DNA of 64,000 nt from Phocoena phocoena (GCF_963924675.1 NC_089232.1:42344522-42408521); one strand, 5' to 3'. Counted from the stretch's first letter, positions 48,151 through 59,905 are shown. Made by a program: numbers and translations. The notes: a model not told the origin generated them from the letters alone.

Positions 48151-49428
48151 ATTTTTTTAAAAAATTTTATTGGAGCATAGTTGATTTACAATGTTGTGTT
48201 AGTTTCAGGTATACAGCAAAGTGAATCAGTTATACATATACATGTATCCATTCTTTTTTAGATTCTTTACCCATTATAGGCCATTACAGAGTATTGAGTA
48301 GAGTTCCCTGTGCTATACAGTAGGTCCTTATTAGTTATTTATTTTGTATATAATAGTGTGTATATGTCAATCCCAGTCTCCCAATTTATCCCTCTCCCTC
48401 TTACCCCCTGGTAACCATAAGTTGTTTTCCACATCTTTATTTGTAGATAAGTTCATTTGTACCCTTTTTTTTAGATTCCACATGTAAGCAATATCGTATG
48501 ATATTTGTCTTTCTCTGTCTGACTTCACTCAGTATGACAATCTCTAGGTCCATCCAGGTTGCTGCAGATGGCATTATTTCGTTCTTTTCTATGGCTGAGT
48601 AATATTCCATTGTATATATGTATCACATCTTCTTTATCCATTCCTCTGTCGATGGACATTTAGGTTGCTGCCATGTCCTGGCTATTGTAAATAGTGCTGC
48701 AGCAAACATTGTGGTGCATGTACCTTTTCGAATTATGGTTTTCTCTGGATATATGCCCAGGAGTGGGATTGCTGGATCATATGGTAGTTCTATTTTTAGT
48801 TTTTTAAGGAACCTCCATACTGTTCTCCATAGTGGCTGTACCAATTTACATTCCCACCAACAGTGCAAGAGGGTTCCCTTTTCTCCACACCCTCTCCAGC
48901 ATTTATTGTTTGTAGATTTTTTGATGATGGCTATTCTAACCGGTGTGAGGTGATACCTCATTGTAGTTTTGATTTGCATTTCTCTGCTAATTAGTGATGT
49001 TTAACATATTTTCACATGCTTTTTGTCCATCTGTATGTCTTCTTTGGAGAAATGTCTATTTAGGTCTTCTGCCCATTTTTTGATTGGGTTGTTCATTTTT
49101 TGATATTGAGCTGCATGAGCTGTTTGTATATTTTGGAGATCAGTCCCTTGTCGGTTGCTTCATTTGCAAATATTCTCTCCCGTTCTGAGGGTTGTCTTTT
49201 CATTTTGTTTATGGTTTCCTTTGCTGTGCAAAAGCTTTTAAGTTTAATCAGGTCCCATTTGATTGTTTTTATTTTCATTACTCTAGGAGGTGGATCAAAA
49301 ACGATCTTCCTGCAATTTATGTCAGAGGGTATTCTGCCTATGTGTTCCTCTTAAGAGTTTTGTACTATCTGGCCTTACCTTTAGGTCTTTAATCATTCTG
49401 AGTTTATTTTTTGTGTATGGTTTTCTCT
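48151..49428 (-). mobile_element. 5'-truncated L1 nested in an older LINE
   Basis: Antisense L1 3' UTR and ORF2 C-terminus, about 1.28 kb. T-rich tail at 48151-48170, then TTATTGGAGCATAGTTGATT. The piece at 48623-48979 carries the L1 C-terminal signature [21 protein letters not shown]1 similarity stops near 49428. A short possible duplication TGGTTTTC lies at 48143-48150 and 49428-49435. A further ORF2 piece is at 49093-49278. Confidence 0.88.
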
Positions 49429-49435
49429 TGAAGTG

Positions 49436-49880
49436 TGTAGGATCATTTCTCTGTACCCAGGGTTCTGAAGTTTCACATGTAGGTCTTGGTGTGGTTCACA
49501 CTTCTTTCATTTTGCAAAAAACATGGTGGATCTCTTTTTGAATTATTTCTTTAACAATTGTATTTTGTAAATTTTGTCCTGTTCTTTTTTTGTCTCTCTT
49601 TTAGAACTTCTTTTATTGTAAATTAGACTTTCTGTGTCACCTTTTGAATTATCTTCTCTTGAAGTTTCTATTTCTCTGTATTTTGGGTCTTTGGAGATTT
49701 GCTCAGTTTTATTTTCCAAAACTTCTGAATTTTCCCTTTCCTTTATCATATTTTTTTTCTTTCAAGAGCACTCTTGTTCTCTAAATGTTCTTCTTTTTAG
49801 TAACTGTCTCTTCTTTCAGGGATATAGTAACTTCATTTATCTCTCTGAGCATAATACAGCTTTTTCCCCTTGATTCTATT
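49436..49880 (-). repeat. Ancient LINE fragment, part 2
   Basis: TTCTGAAGTTTCACATGTAG, CTCAGTTTTATTTTCCAAAA and TTCAAGAGCACTCTTGTTCT look like the same ancient LINE in antisense. Divergence is high. Confidence 0.5.
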
Positions 49881-50012
49881 TAGCCTTCCCACACTCTATA
49901 TTTTTCAAGTGTAATTTTTTTCTCTATTCGTTGATTTTGATCTTTGTCAGTTCTTTTAGGGACTTTCCTCAAATGTTTGGCGAGCCATGAAGCTATCTAA
50001 TAGCACACATGC

Positions 50013-50091
50013 AAGAGGGAGAGAAATAGAGAGAGAGGAAGAGAATGAGGGAGAGGGGAGAGGGAGAGAGAGAAGGAGAGAAGGGAAGAGG
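50013..50091 (+). repeat. Purine-rich (GA)n-like tract
   Basis: About 79 bases, almost all A or G on the plus strand, with many GAGA and GGAGA units. It could form a triplex-prone polypurine tract. The overlapping open frame is only repeat-encoded Arg/Glu. Confidence 0.9.
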
Positions 50092-50268
50092 TGTTTGGTG
50101 GGATTTATTGTAGAGAGATGTTTATTTAGGGACTCTCTCCTGTTAGGATTGTTTTCCCAGAGAAGAAACCTCTAATATTCTTCCCAGTGAATATAAAGCT
50201 GGCTTCAGGGTTCTGGAGCCAAGCAGAAAGGGACTGGGGGGGGTCCCCAATATTCAGTATATAGACTC

Positions 50269-50270
<2 letters not shown>

Positions 50271-50302
<32 letters not shown>
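50271..50302. repeat. (TTTA)n tract at L1 tail
   Basis: TTTA units, about eight, at the A-tail side of the minus-strand L1 at 50276. It probably expanded from the L1 poly(A) tail. Confidence 0.9.
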
Positions 50303-50305
<3 letters not shown>

Positions 50306-50880
50306 AACATCTTTATTGGGGTATAATTGCTTTACAATGGTGTGTTAGTTTCTGCTTTATAACAAAGTGAATCAGCTATACATATACATATGTTCCCATA
50401 TGTCTTCCCTCTTGCATCTCCCTCCCTCCCACTCTCCCCATCCCACACTTCCAGGCTGTCACAAAGCACCGAGCTAATATCCCTGTGCCTTGCGGCAGCT
50501 TCCCCCCAGCTGTCTACCTTACTACGTTTGTTAGTGTGTATATGTCCATGACTCTCTCTCGCCCTGTCAAAACTCACCCTTCCCCCTCCCCATATCCTCA
50601 AGTCCGTTCTCCAGTAGGTCTGCGTCTTTATTCCTATCTTACCCCTAGGTTCTTCATGACATTTTTTTCCCTTAAATTCCATATATATGTGTTAGCATAC
50701 GGTATTTGTCTTTTTCTTTCTGACTTACTTCACTCTGTATGACAGACTCTAGGTCTATCCATCTCATTACAAATAGCTCAATTTCATTTCTTTTTAAGGC
50801 TGAGTAATATTCCATTGTGTATATGTGCCACATCTTCTTTATCCATTCATCCGATGATGGGCGCTTAGGTTGTTTCCATG
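50276..50880 (-). mobile_element. 5'-truncated L1 with 16-bp target duplication
   Basis: A 605-bp antisense L1 (3' UTR and ORF2 end). Perfect duplication TATAGACTCTTATTTA at 50260-50275 and 50881-50896. Markers: TTATTGGGGTATAATTGCTT, TGTGCCTTGCGGCAGCTTCC, and the 3' UTR/ORF2 boundary block TATGACAGACTCTAGGTCTA. It is of the same type as the 42519 copy. Confidence 0.96.
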
Positions 50881-50896
50881 TATAGACTCTTATTTA

Positions 50897-51771
50897 ATCT
50901 TTATCCCCACCCACTGCTGTATCTGGTGTCTCTAAACCCAGACTTCCTCTGTTCTACCTCCTCAGTAATTAAACCTACTGTTCTACCAGGGTTATAGAGG
51001 TCTGTCTAGTTGCTCCTTATGCAGACTTGAATACATTAATTTATTTTGTCAGTAAAACTTACCAAATGCCTACTACATGCCAAACATTGTTTTCTGTAGT
51101 GTGGAAATGATTGTCTGCGGAACAAGCAGTATCCCCTGTTCCCTGTGGAGCTTTTATCCCCAACGGAACCCTTACTTTCAGAACTCACTGATGTCTCCAA
51201 ACTCTAAACTTTGGTCTTCTGTAGTATAAACTGCCTTGCTTTTTGTTTAGCTCTTTGTGTGCCCTGTTTTGATTTTCTATTTGGTCTATTCAGTCAGACA
51301 CCACTTTTCCAGTTCCAATATTGGGTAGCTTTCACCTCCTCTTCAGGCTTTTTTGTTTTGTTTTGTTTGTACTTTGGGATTGATTTCACACCCTTTTGGT
51401 CATTTCATGGCATTTAGGAAGAACATAAAGGTAAACATGTGTTGTCCAATATACCACCTTTGCTAGAAACCTGTGAGTAATTTTGCCTGATGAGCCTAGC
51501 ACCCGAATGTCTGCCAACCTGTGATGTGCGTGGGTAGCCCAAAGTCTCAACAGAGTTGGGAATCTGGAGTCTTCTCTACTAATATTTATCTCTGTTACAA
51601 GCTGGTCCTGTCTGAAAAGATTTTGAGTCACCAGATCACGCACTAAGCTTGTGCTACTCTTCATGCAATTGCTGTGTCCTCTGACAGAACCACAGTTGCT
51701 TTTCTGGCCAGAAAGGACCCAGATTTCTGAGGACATGTGGCTATCAGATGCCTACCTCCAATCCTACCCTA
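50897..51771. other. Unassigned DNA with a small L2 piece
   Basis: A short antisense L2 3' end may lie at about 51035-51110 (AAATGCCTACTACATGCCAA). Nothing else was recognised. Confidence 0.45.
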
Positions 51772-52311
51772 TGATAAACGGAATATTGCCTGCCATATCA
51801 GTAAACAAAGGATGTCACAGTCGTCTGCAATTGCAGCCACAGCCAATCGCTGGCGAGCCCTGAGGAGACTCAGGAAGGAAAAGAATACCTGCCACCTAGC
51901 GGCCATCAGACTGCAGCCACTCCCCGCGGTGAGCCCTGAGGAAACTCAGGATGTGAAAACACAGCATACTGGCCCCAGATAGCTGAGGTGCTTATCAAAG
52001 GAATGATTTCAGTGAATCCAGATTCTTGCGTCTTCCCATATGTAGGAAAGCACTAAATTCCTTAACTTGAGATTTCTAGTTTTCTTGAAGTAACAGTAAT
52101 CTTTTGTTCCTACTATGTGCCCTTTGTTGCAAAACTGTATATCCTAGCTCCACCCCCCCCCCACCCCCCCCCGCCACCACCCCGGCTTCCTTGGAGCAGT
52201 TCTCTCAGGGTTACTTGAGATGCTGCCTCCCGAACTTGAAGTCCTAAAAATTTCTGCGGAATAAAACATAACTCTCAACTTTTAGGTTGTGAATATGTTT
52301 TTTAGTCAACA
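51772..52311 (+). mobile_element. Solo LTR of an endogenous retrovirus
   Basis: A 540-bp LTR bounded by TG (51772) and CA (52311), with a 4-bp target duplication CCTA at 51768-51771 and 52312-52315. An AATAAA signal at 52260-52265 and a TATA-like TGTATATCC near 52136 fit LTR architecture. It contains an imperfect direct repeat of the GAGCCCTGAGG(A)..ACTCAGGA unit (51855-51878 and 51931-51950), as U3 regions often do. The 4-bp duplication suggests a class I (gamma-like) element. It resembles LTRs known from cetartiodactyl genomes. No internal genes are present, so it arose by LTR-LTR recombination. Confidence 0.85.
52149..52183. repeat. Poly-C tract (G4/i-motif-prone) in LTR
   Basis: Runs of 8 or more C separated by single A or G bases, inside the LTR at 52149-52183. 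The opposite strand is G-rich and could fold a G-quadruplex. Confidence 0.9.
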
Positions 52312-52315
52312 CCTA

Positions 52316-52809
52316 GTACCAACATATATCAGCACATTTCCTACCCCTCATCCCCCAACCTTTCCCTAGCATTATATATTGCCTGGATCTGAGAGAATCT
52401 ATAGAGCTTCAGTTTTTTTTAGCTAAGCCTTCTCACATTTTCCCCTTCTGGGTCTTTGGAAGCTTCAAAGAAGGCAACATATAAGTTTGTATTTTTATCA
52501 CAATTCTGTGCCATCTGTGATTTTTTGGGAGGAAATAGTCACTTATCTAGAAGAGGTAGGACCTTGATTCTTCTCACTTGGAACAAGAAAATTCCTATTG
52601 AGCACTTTTCCAATTTCTCAAGCAAAGGAAGGCATATATGTCCTGCCACCCTCTGGAAACTTCACGGTAGCAGACTTTGTGGAGCTGAGGGACACGGGCT
52701 CTCTTTCCCTTTAGATCATCAAACTCAAGGCAGTGTGCTCTGAAACCCGCTCCACTCCCGCATGAGTCACATGCTTTTGCCTAGTGTCTAACCTTTTCTC
52801 CAGGAGATC
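52316..52809. other. Unassigned DNA
   Basis: No gene or repeat recognised between the LTR and the CHR-1 SINE. 53186-53651 is also unassigned. Confidence 0.4.
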
Positions 52810-52819
52810 AAAACTGTAC

Positions 52820-53175
52820 ACTTTTTAAGAATTTTATTTATTTATTTATTTTTGGCTGCGTTGGGTCTTTGTCACTGCGCACGGGCTTTCTCTAGTTGCA
52901 GCGAGTGGGGGCTACTCTTCTTTGCACTACATGGGCTTCTCACTGCAGTGGCTTCTCTTGTTGCAGAGCACGGGCTCTAGGCACGCAGGCTTTAGTAGTT
53001 GTGGCTCGTGGCCTCAGTAGTTGTGGCTCACGGGCTCCAGAGCGCAGGCTCAGTGGTTGTGACGCACCGGCTTAGTTGCTCCGCGGCATGTGGGATCTTC
53101 CTGGACCAGGGCTTGAACCCGTGTGCCCTGCATTGGCAGGCGGATTCTTAACCACTGCGCCACCAGGGAAGTCCC
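52820..53175 (-). mobile_element. CHR-1-type long SINE
   Basis: A 356-bp minus-strand SINE of the longer cetartiodactyl CHR class. On the minus strand it opens GGGACTTCCCTGGTGGCGCA and the body has repeated GAGCC(T)GCGCTC/..GTGAGCCACAACTACT-like units. The tail is (TTTA)n at 52827-52848 on the plus strand. Target duplication AAAACTGTAC at 52810-52819 and 53176-53185. Confidence 0.93.
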
Positions 53176-53651
53176 AAAACTGTACGTTCTTATGGGAGAT
53201 CTTTTATTGCTCACAGTCTTCTCATATTATCAGAAACTTCACTTTACTAGTTTTCAAAATAGAGCCCAATTCCAGAGATGAAATTCTAGGATTTTAGCTC
53301 TTGGTACTGTTTTTTCTTTGGACATCAGACCTGGAAAATGCATCTTATACTGTCTTGGGGGGGGATTTAGAGGAAGGGAAAAGCAGTCAATCTTCAATTA
53401 AGCTGTTAAACTGGTTTGTGAATTCTATACCGGTGGTGGGGAAGGAATGCAGAAACCTCTTGGTTCTGACCTTCTTGTTCCTAAAAATAACTCTCGTGTG
53501 TGAAGAAGGATTTCACAGCTCTGAAAGGAAATCTTTCAAAGGGAACCAAAGAAAATGTCAGATTTTCAAACTATGAAAATTAGTTATGCCAAAAACTAAT
53601 ATTAGAACTCTGACCATTGATAAAGCACAATATTATCTATAACAACTCTTT

Positions 53652-53862
53652 GGGGCTTCCCTGGTGGCGCAGTGGTTGAGAGTCCGCCTGCCGATGCAGG
53701 GTACACGGGTTCGTGCCCCGGTCCGGGAAGATCCCACATGCCGCGGAGCGGCTGGGCCCGTGAGCCATGGCCGCTGAGCCTGCGCGTCCAGAGCCTGTTG
53801 CTCCGCAGCGGGAGAGGCCACAGCAGTGAGAGGTCCGCATACCGCAAACAAACAAACAAACA
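53652..53862 (+). mobile_element. CHR-2-type SINE, (AAAC)n tail
   Basis: Plus-strand SINE with A box TGGCGCAGTGG (53665-53675) and B box GGTTCGTGCCC (53708-53718), the two Pol III promoter elements inherited from tRNA. Its tail is AAACAAACAAACAAACAAAAC. No clear flanking duplication is visible. Host sequence to the right is an L1 3' end. Confidence 0.95.
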
Positions 53863-53867
53863 AAACA

Positions 53868-54085
53868 CTAAATATTGGAGAGGATCTGGAACAAGTAGGA
53901 CACTCGTGTATTGTTAGTGGTGATGGAAACTAGTGTAACCACTGTGCAAACTATTTAGCAGTTTCTTATAAAGTTAAAAATCTTCCAAAATACCCTCAAT
54001 ATTTCCTCTTCTTGGTATATGTACTTTAAAAAATGAATGTATATGTATATATTTCACTGCAGGTAATTTATACATCAATAAAATA
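53868..54085 (+). repeat. L1 3' region fragment, sense
   Basis: ATATTGGAGAGGATCTGGAA, GCAGTTTCTTATAAAGTTAA and CCTCTTCTTGGTATATGTAC match the L1 ORF2 end/3' UTR in sense. The left edge next to the SINE suggests that the SINE landed at this L1 boundary. Confidence 0.75.
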
Positions 54086-56994
54086 CTGTTAACGTTAACA
54101 AAAGGAAGAAAAGTTTAAGTTAGGATACTAATGAAATACAGGTGAAAGACGATGTTGGCCTGCACCACTGTGGTGGTAATGGGAATGGAAAAATTCATGG
54201 AGATTCAAGAAGTATTCAGAATGTAGTATTAATAAGACTTCGTGTGTAATTTAATGTTAGCGCTTTAGATGGCAGATTCAGGGATTATTCCCATAACCAA
54301 ATGAAGTAGATGCAAACAAAATGTTTTGTTAGAATTAATGGGAGCTTATGAGGAGTCCACAGAGCTGGGTCTCAGGTGAGAGACTCCTGGTCACTCCAAC
54401 CAAAGTAAGAAATATATCAACCATTTCTCAGCCCTGTACCGACATCAGAAAGTTCCCAAATGAGAGGGCTGGAGATGAGGTTGGAGAAAGCCTGCAGGCA
54501 AAAGGAAGGGGGTGAGGGAAAATGGGCAGTCACTGTGGGATTAAACATCCTCTTGCACCCCAGCCTACACATAGGCTTCTCTGTTTGAGTGAACTCAAGT
54601 CCATGCCATCTTTGCCTATTTGTGTTAGCCTTTTGGCTAGGAACAGGATCCTGACTTTTAACCGGGCTTCTGCCACTTATTAAACCTTGATACATCTTCT
54701 TCCTCATTGCAGTTTCTGCCCTATCATTAAAACTTGTACTACTTGACTAAAGAAAGAATGAAGTTATGTTATGGTACGTAGAAGACTCACATTACTGGGT
54801 AACGTACAAGTGGGGCTATTCTGCTGTGGTGAAAAAGAGGAGGCTCTTGGGTCCCCTTGAAGAAAATGCAACCATGTAAACATGCACTTTCTTGAAACTT
54901 AGTCTCTTCCAACCAATTTGCTTTTAGTTGTATGGGAGAAGGTGAGGTCTTGTCTCATTTGTAGGTGATCTTTGTGCTTTTAGTAATTCAAAAAAATCCC
55001 CCCATCATGAATCATACAAACTTTAGATTTTGATGGAGTCATCTGATGGTTCTTCACTGGAATCTCTTTTAGCTGATCTTATGCCCACCTCCTCCCATAG
55101 TCCTTGAATTTTGTTCCTTTAGGGTTTTACATTCCTTTTTATGTGTGGCCTCATAAATATGTTAAAGAAAAGTATAAGTTACCTAATGATCGATTGTAAA
55201 ACTGCTACATTGCCAATCCTTTTTCTGGCTTATATTTATAAATTAAGAATATATAACGTTTCTAGAAGAATTAACTTCAAGATACATTTTTTTATTGAGA
55301 AGTACATTCTTGCTGGTTGGTTTTTTTACCTAAGTGGGAAAACTCAGTTTTAGAATATAGTGAATCTTTGTTCAAGCCATCCAAACTTATTTTTAGCATG
55401 GAAAAGGACCAGAAGTAATGACAAGCATCACTGGATATTTAAGATCCACAGAAACTGAAAATCTTCATACATATGAAAGAAAAGTCTTCAGAATAAAATA
55501 AATAATATAAGACATCTTACACAAAGAAAACCACTTGTGAATTATAATGATGATTTCTGACATGTAATCATAATAAGTGTCTCTATATGCATAACCAGAT
55601 CTTAGCTAACTCTGAGTCATGAGGAGACATTATAATAAGAAAATTTCTATATACTTGCTAAGCTTTTGTTAGCCACTGTATCAATCATTGTGACAGTCCT
55701 TTTCACCAGCCAAATTCTTTATTTCTATCCCCTTCATTATTCTTGGTGGAGACTCTAATAAGCAGTGAAATGTCCAAACTGTAGGAAGCAGGAGAAAGTA
55801 AAAGTCCTTAGTAAGCCAGCAAGGAAAAGTCAGTTCCTCCTAATGTTTTTTGAATCAAACCAAAAGAAATAAATCATCAGATACAGAAAAGACACAGTTT
55901 TCATCACAATGTAATTTAATTTACAATTCTTTTTCTAGAAATACTCTTAGGTAAATAACCATTTTACCTCTTCAACTATATTTACCTTTAGTTAAATCAC
56001 CAGATAATTTCCAATGAAAATTGCAAAGAGTATCTGCATTGTTAATGCTATCAGGACATGGGGCATATGGATAACTTAAAAACAAACAAACAAAACAACA
56101 GCTGGAGGATGAAGAATTCATTTGGCTAGAAACCATCTCTGGAGATTTCCTGATAAAGCCCTTGCCGTGAGACTCAGGCAGTGTGACAGCCCTTCTGATG
56201 CTGATGTAGAAGAAAAGCCCCCAATATAATAACGACATAGATTTTCTTCCCAGCTGAGTCTACCTCCCATATCCATGATAATTCATATAACAAGAAGGGG
56301 CAGGAAGGGACATTCCTTATGCTGTGTTTTTCCAGGGCGCTTCTTCTGTTTGATAGGCCATGACAGGAAAACTCAGTGTCCTACGTCATATATTCCAAGT
56401 TCTAAGTATATGCTATACATATAAGGTAGGTGATACAGTAGCGTTAGCCATTTTTCAATATGTACTAATGCTTACAGACCCTGTCACAAGTCCCAACTAA
56501 ATTGTTTCCAACCTTGAGGGGTTATGTTCTAAAGAAAATTTTTACGAAAACAGCATAAAAGAACAGCAAAGTCATTATGCAAATGTAAGGTCATTCAGAG
56601 CGTTCTTGCATGGAAGAGATAAGGTATAAAAGTGAGAGAAGGAAAATATAAGAAGTTTTCTAGCACATATCAGATTGTTTCAAATCTTTCTTCAGTAATA
56701 CCGCTCTGTGATGTTCAATGTACATCCCCTTTTGCCAAACCAAAAAAAGCCTCCATTTTTTGCTTTGTGCCTATATGTTTTTTTTTTTTCAGATGTTTAG
56801 GCAGTCACCTTTAAGCACACACTCATGTTTTCGGCTACCTCGATGGTTTAGTGTATAGCCAGGGAGCTTTGTTAAGAGTACCAGAGACTCTTGTCCAAAA
56901 TGCCTCCCCACTCTACTGGTCTCCCCATCTCACTGGTCTCCTCCTCGTGCAGGCAAAATCTTATGAAATTTCAAAGTATTTAGGGACATGATAT
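54086..56994. other. Unassigned DNA
   Basis: No gene or confidently named repeat. 54120-54330 has the look of an old dispersed repeat. Open frames here have no family signature. Confidence 0.4.
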
Positions 56995-58222
56995 TTTGGA
57001 ACAGGTTTAATTTCCAACAAATAACATTAGAAAATAAATAGAAGTTCAGAGTAGTATAAAAAGACATGGTGTACATCTTAAGAAATTTAAAAGAATAGAA
57101 ATCATACAAAGTATACGCTTAAGAGCATAATAGAATTAAGTTAGCAATCACAGTAAGACAGCTAGAAAATCTCAAATATATTTGGAGATAAACAACCTAT
57201 TTCTAAATCACACATGAGTCAAAGATGTTTCAAGATACATTTTAAAATGTTTTGAGCTAAATGAAAATGAAAATACAGTTTACCAAGTTTGTGAGATGCA
57301 GCAAAAGCAAAGCTTAGAGGGAAATTTATAGCATTGAGTGCATACATTAGAAGAGAAAAACGGTCTAAAGTCAGTGATATGCACTTCAACCTCAGGAATA
57401 AGAAAATGGAAAGCAAATTAAATCCAAAGTAAGCAGAAGAAAAGAAATAATGCAAATTAGAGCAAAAATCAGTACAGTTGAAAACAAGAAATTAATAGAA
57501 AACATTAAAACAACTAAAAACGTCTTTGAAAAGATCAAATTGGCAAACTTCTAGCTGTGCTCACTAAGAAAAAAAGTGAAAAGTCATACACCATGACTAT
57601 AAGAAGTTGAAAAGAGACCATCACTGCTATTCTCATGGACATGAAAAAATAATAAGCAATATTATGATGAATTCTATTCCCATAACTTAGATGAATTAGA
57701 CCAATTTCTTGAAAGATAAAATTTACTAAAACTCACTCAAGGAGAATTTGATAATCTGTATATGTCTTTATCAAAGAAATTAAATCAAGAATTAACAGCC
57801 TTCCCAAACAGAAATCACCAGGCCAAGAAATGTTCACTAGCAAATTCTACTGAACATTTAAGGAAAAGATTATACCAGTTCTCTCCAACATCTTCCAGTA
57901 AATAGAAGCAGAGGAAACACTTCTTAACTCATTCTGTGACATTACAAGAAATAAAAATTAAAGACCAATGTCTCTTATGAACATAGATGCAGAAATCCTC
58001 AACAGAATATTAGCAAATCAAATCCAACAATGTATAAAATAAATATACACCATGACCAAGTGAGATTTATTCCAGATATGCAAGGCTGGGTCAACATTCA
58101 AAATTCAATCAATAAAATCCATCATATCAACAGGCTAAGGAAGAAAAAACAAATGGTCATATCAATAGATGCAGAAAAAACATTTAACAAAATCCAGCCC
58201 TGATTCATGATAGAAACCAAAC
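56995..58222 (+). repeat. Old L1 ORF2 fragment, sense
   Basis: Plus-strand L1M ORF2, endonuclease C-terminus to reverse transcriptase. Blocks: AGAAATCATACAAAGTATAC, TTTGTGAGATGCAGCAAAAG, CTTAGAGGGAAATTTATAGC, ATGAACATAGATGCAGAAAT, and ATATCAATAGATGCAGAAAA (RT motif A region). Many stops; no long open frame. Confidence 0.9.
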
Positions 58223-58458
58223 AGCCTTTCCAGAAAAGAGGGAATTTTAGGGCACCAGACTAAGCTTGGGTATTAGGAATCTGAGTACATCACAGGAGTA
58301 CATTCTACTCTCCCCAAAATGATGGAACTGAAAGAGATCAAACAAATGGCACCCACAGACTGAGAGGGAAAATGCAAGTTAGAAAGTGCAGGGCAAAAAG
58401 GATGAAACTGAATACAGAGCAAGATCTGAAACTCTAGATCAAAGCACTTGGAATAGTC
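58223..58458. other. Unassigned DNA between L1 pieces
   Basis: No repeat or gene recognised. Confidence 0.4.
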
Positions 58459-58516
58459 ACTCTTTTTAATGTAAACCATTCTAATAGGTGAATAGTGGTA
58501 TCTCATTATGGGTTTT
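58459..58516 (-). mobile_element. Older L1 ORF2, part 1 (host of nested L1)
   Basis: CTCTTTTTAATG...CATTCTAATAGGTGAATAGT...TCTCATTATGGG matches antisense L1 ORF2. It continues at 60959, after the nested L1. Confidence 0.8.
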
Positions 58517-59454
58517 TAAAATATTTTTCTTTTTATTAAGGTATAGTTGATTTATGATATTATATTAGTTTCAGGGTTACACATAGATATTCAAGTTTTT
58601 TATAGATTATACTCCATTTGAAGTTATTATAAAATATTGGCTATATTCCCTGTGATGTACAATATTTCTTTGTAGCATATTTATTTTATACATGGAAATT
58701 TGTATCTCTTTTACTCCACCTCATCTTGTCCCTCCCTCTTCTCTCTTCCCACTGGTAATCGCTGGTTTATTCTCTGAATCTGTGAGACTGTTACTTTTTT
58801 GTTATATTCACTAGTGTTTTTTAATTTTTAGATTCCACATGTACATGATATATCATACAGTATTTGTCTTCCTCTGTATAACATTTCACTTAGCATAACA
58901 CACTCAAAGCCCATCCATGTTGTTACAAATGGCAAAATTTCATTCTTTTTTTATGGCTGAATAGTATTCTATTGTATGTATATACCACATCATCTTTATC
59001 CAGTCATCTGTTGATGGGCATTTAGGTTGCTTCCATATCTTGGCTATTGTAAGTAGTGCTGCTGTGAACATTGGGGTGCATGTATCTTTGCAAATCAGTG
59101 ATTTTTGTATTCTTCAGATATATGCCCAGGAATGGAATTGATGAATCGTATGGTATTTCCATTTTTAATTTTTTGAGGAACCTCCCTACTATTTTCCATG
59201 TTTGATGAACCAATTTACATTTCCACTAACAGTGTACAAGGGTTCCCTTTTCTCTACATCCTCACCAATATTTGTTATTTGTGGTCTTTATGATGATAGC
59301 TATTCTGACAGGGTTGAGGTGATATCTCATTGCGGTTTTGATTTGCATTTGTATGTGGATTAGCGGCGTGGAACATCTTTTCATGGGCCTGTTGGTCATC
59401 TGTATGTCTTTTTTTTTTGGAAAAATGTCCGTTCAGGTCTTCTGCCCATTTTTT

Positions 59455-59655
59455 TTTTTTTTTTGCGTTACGCGGGCCTCTCACTGTTGTGGCCTCTCCC
59501 TCTGTGGAGCACAGGCTCCGGACGCGCAGGCTCAGCGGCCATGGCTCACGGGACCAGCCGCTCCACGGCATGTGGGATCTTCCCAGACCGGGGCACGAAC
59601 CCATGTCCCCTGCATCAGCAGGTGGACTCTCAACCACTGCGCCACCAGGGAAGCC
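59455..59655 (-). mobile_element. CHR-2 SINE in nested L1
   Basis: Minus-strand CHR-2 copy with the 13-bp duplication CTGCCCATTTTTT at 59442-59454 and 59656-59668. The minus-strand site is ATT|AAAAAATGGG. Third layer of insertion after the older and the internally deleted L1. Confidence 0.95.
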
Positions 59656-59905
59656 CTGCCCATTTTTTAATCGAATTGTTTTTTTTGATATTGAGTTGTA
59701 TGAATTGTCTATGTATTTTGGATATTAACCCCTTGTTGGTCACATCATTGCATATATTTTCTCCCATTCAGTAGGTGTCTCTATTTTGTTGATGGTTTCC
59801 TTTGCTGTGCAAAAGTTTTTAAATTTAACTATGTCCCATTTGTTTAATTTTGCTTTTTGTTCCTTTGCGTGAGGAGGCAGATCCAAGTTGCTACAATTTG
59901 CGTCA

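Noticed and set aside
50332..50682. Minus-strand 116-residue frame
   Set aside because: It lies in the L1 3' UTR (50276-50880) and is not part of ORF2.
53652..53862. tRNA gene
   Set aside because: A and B boxes are present, but the cloverleaf is not intact and the unit is a 210-bp SINE with an A-rich tail.
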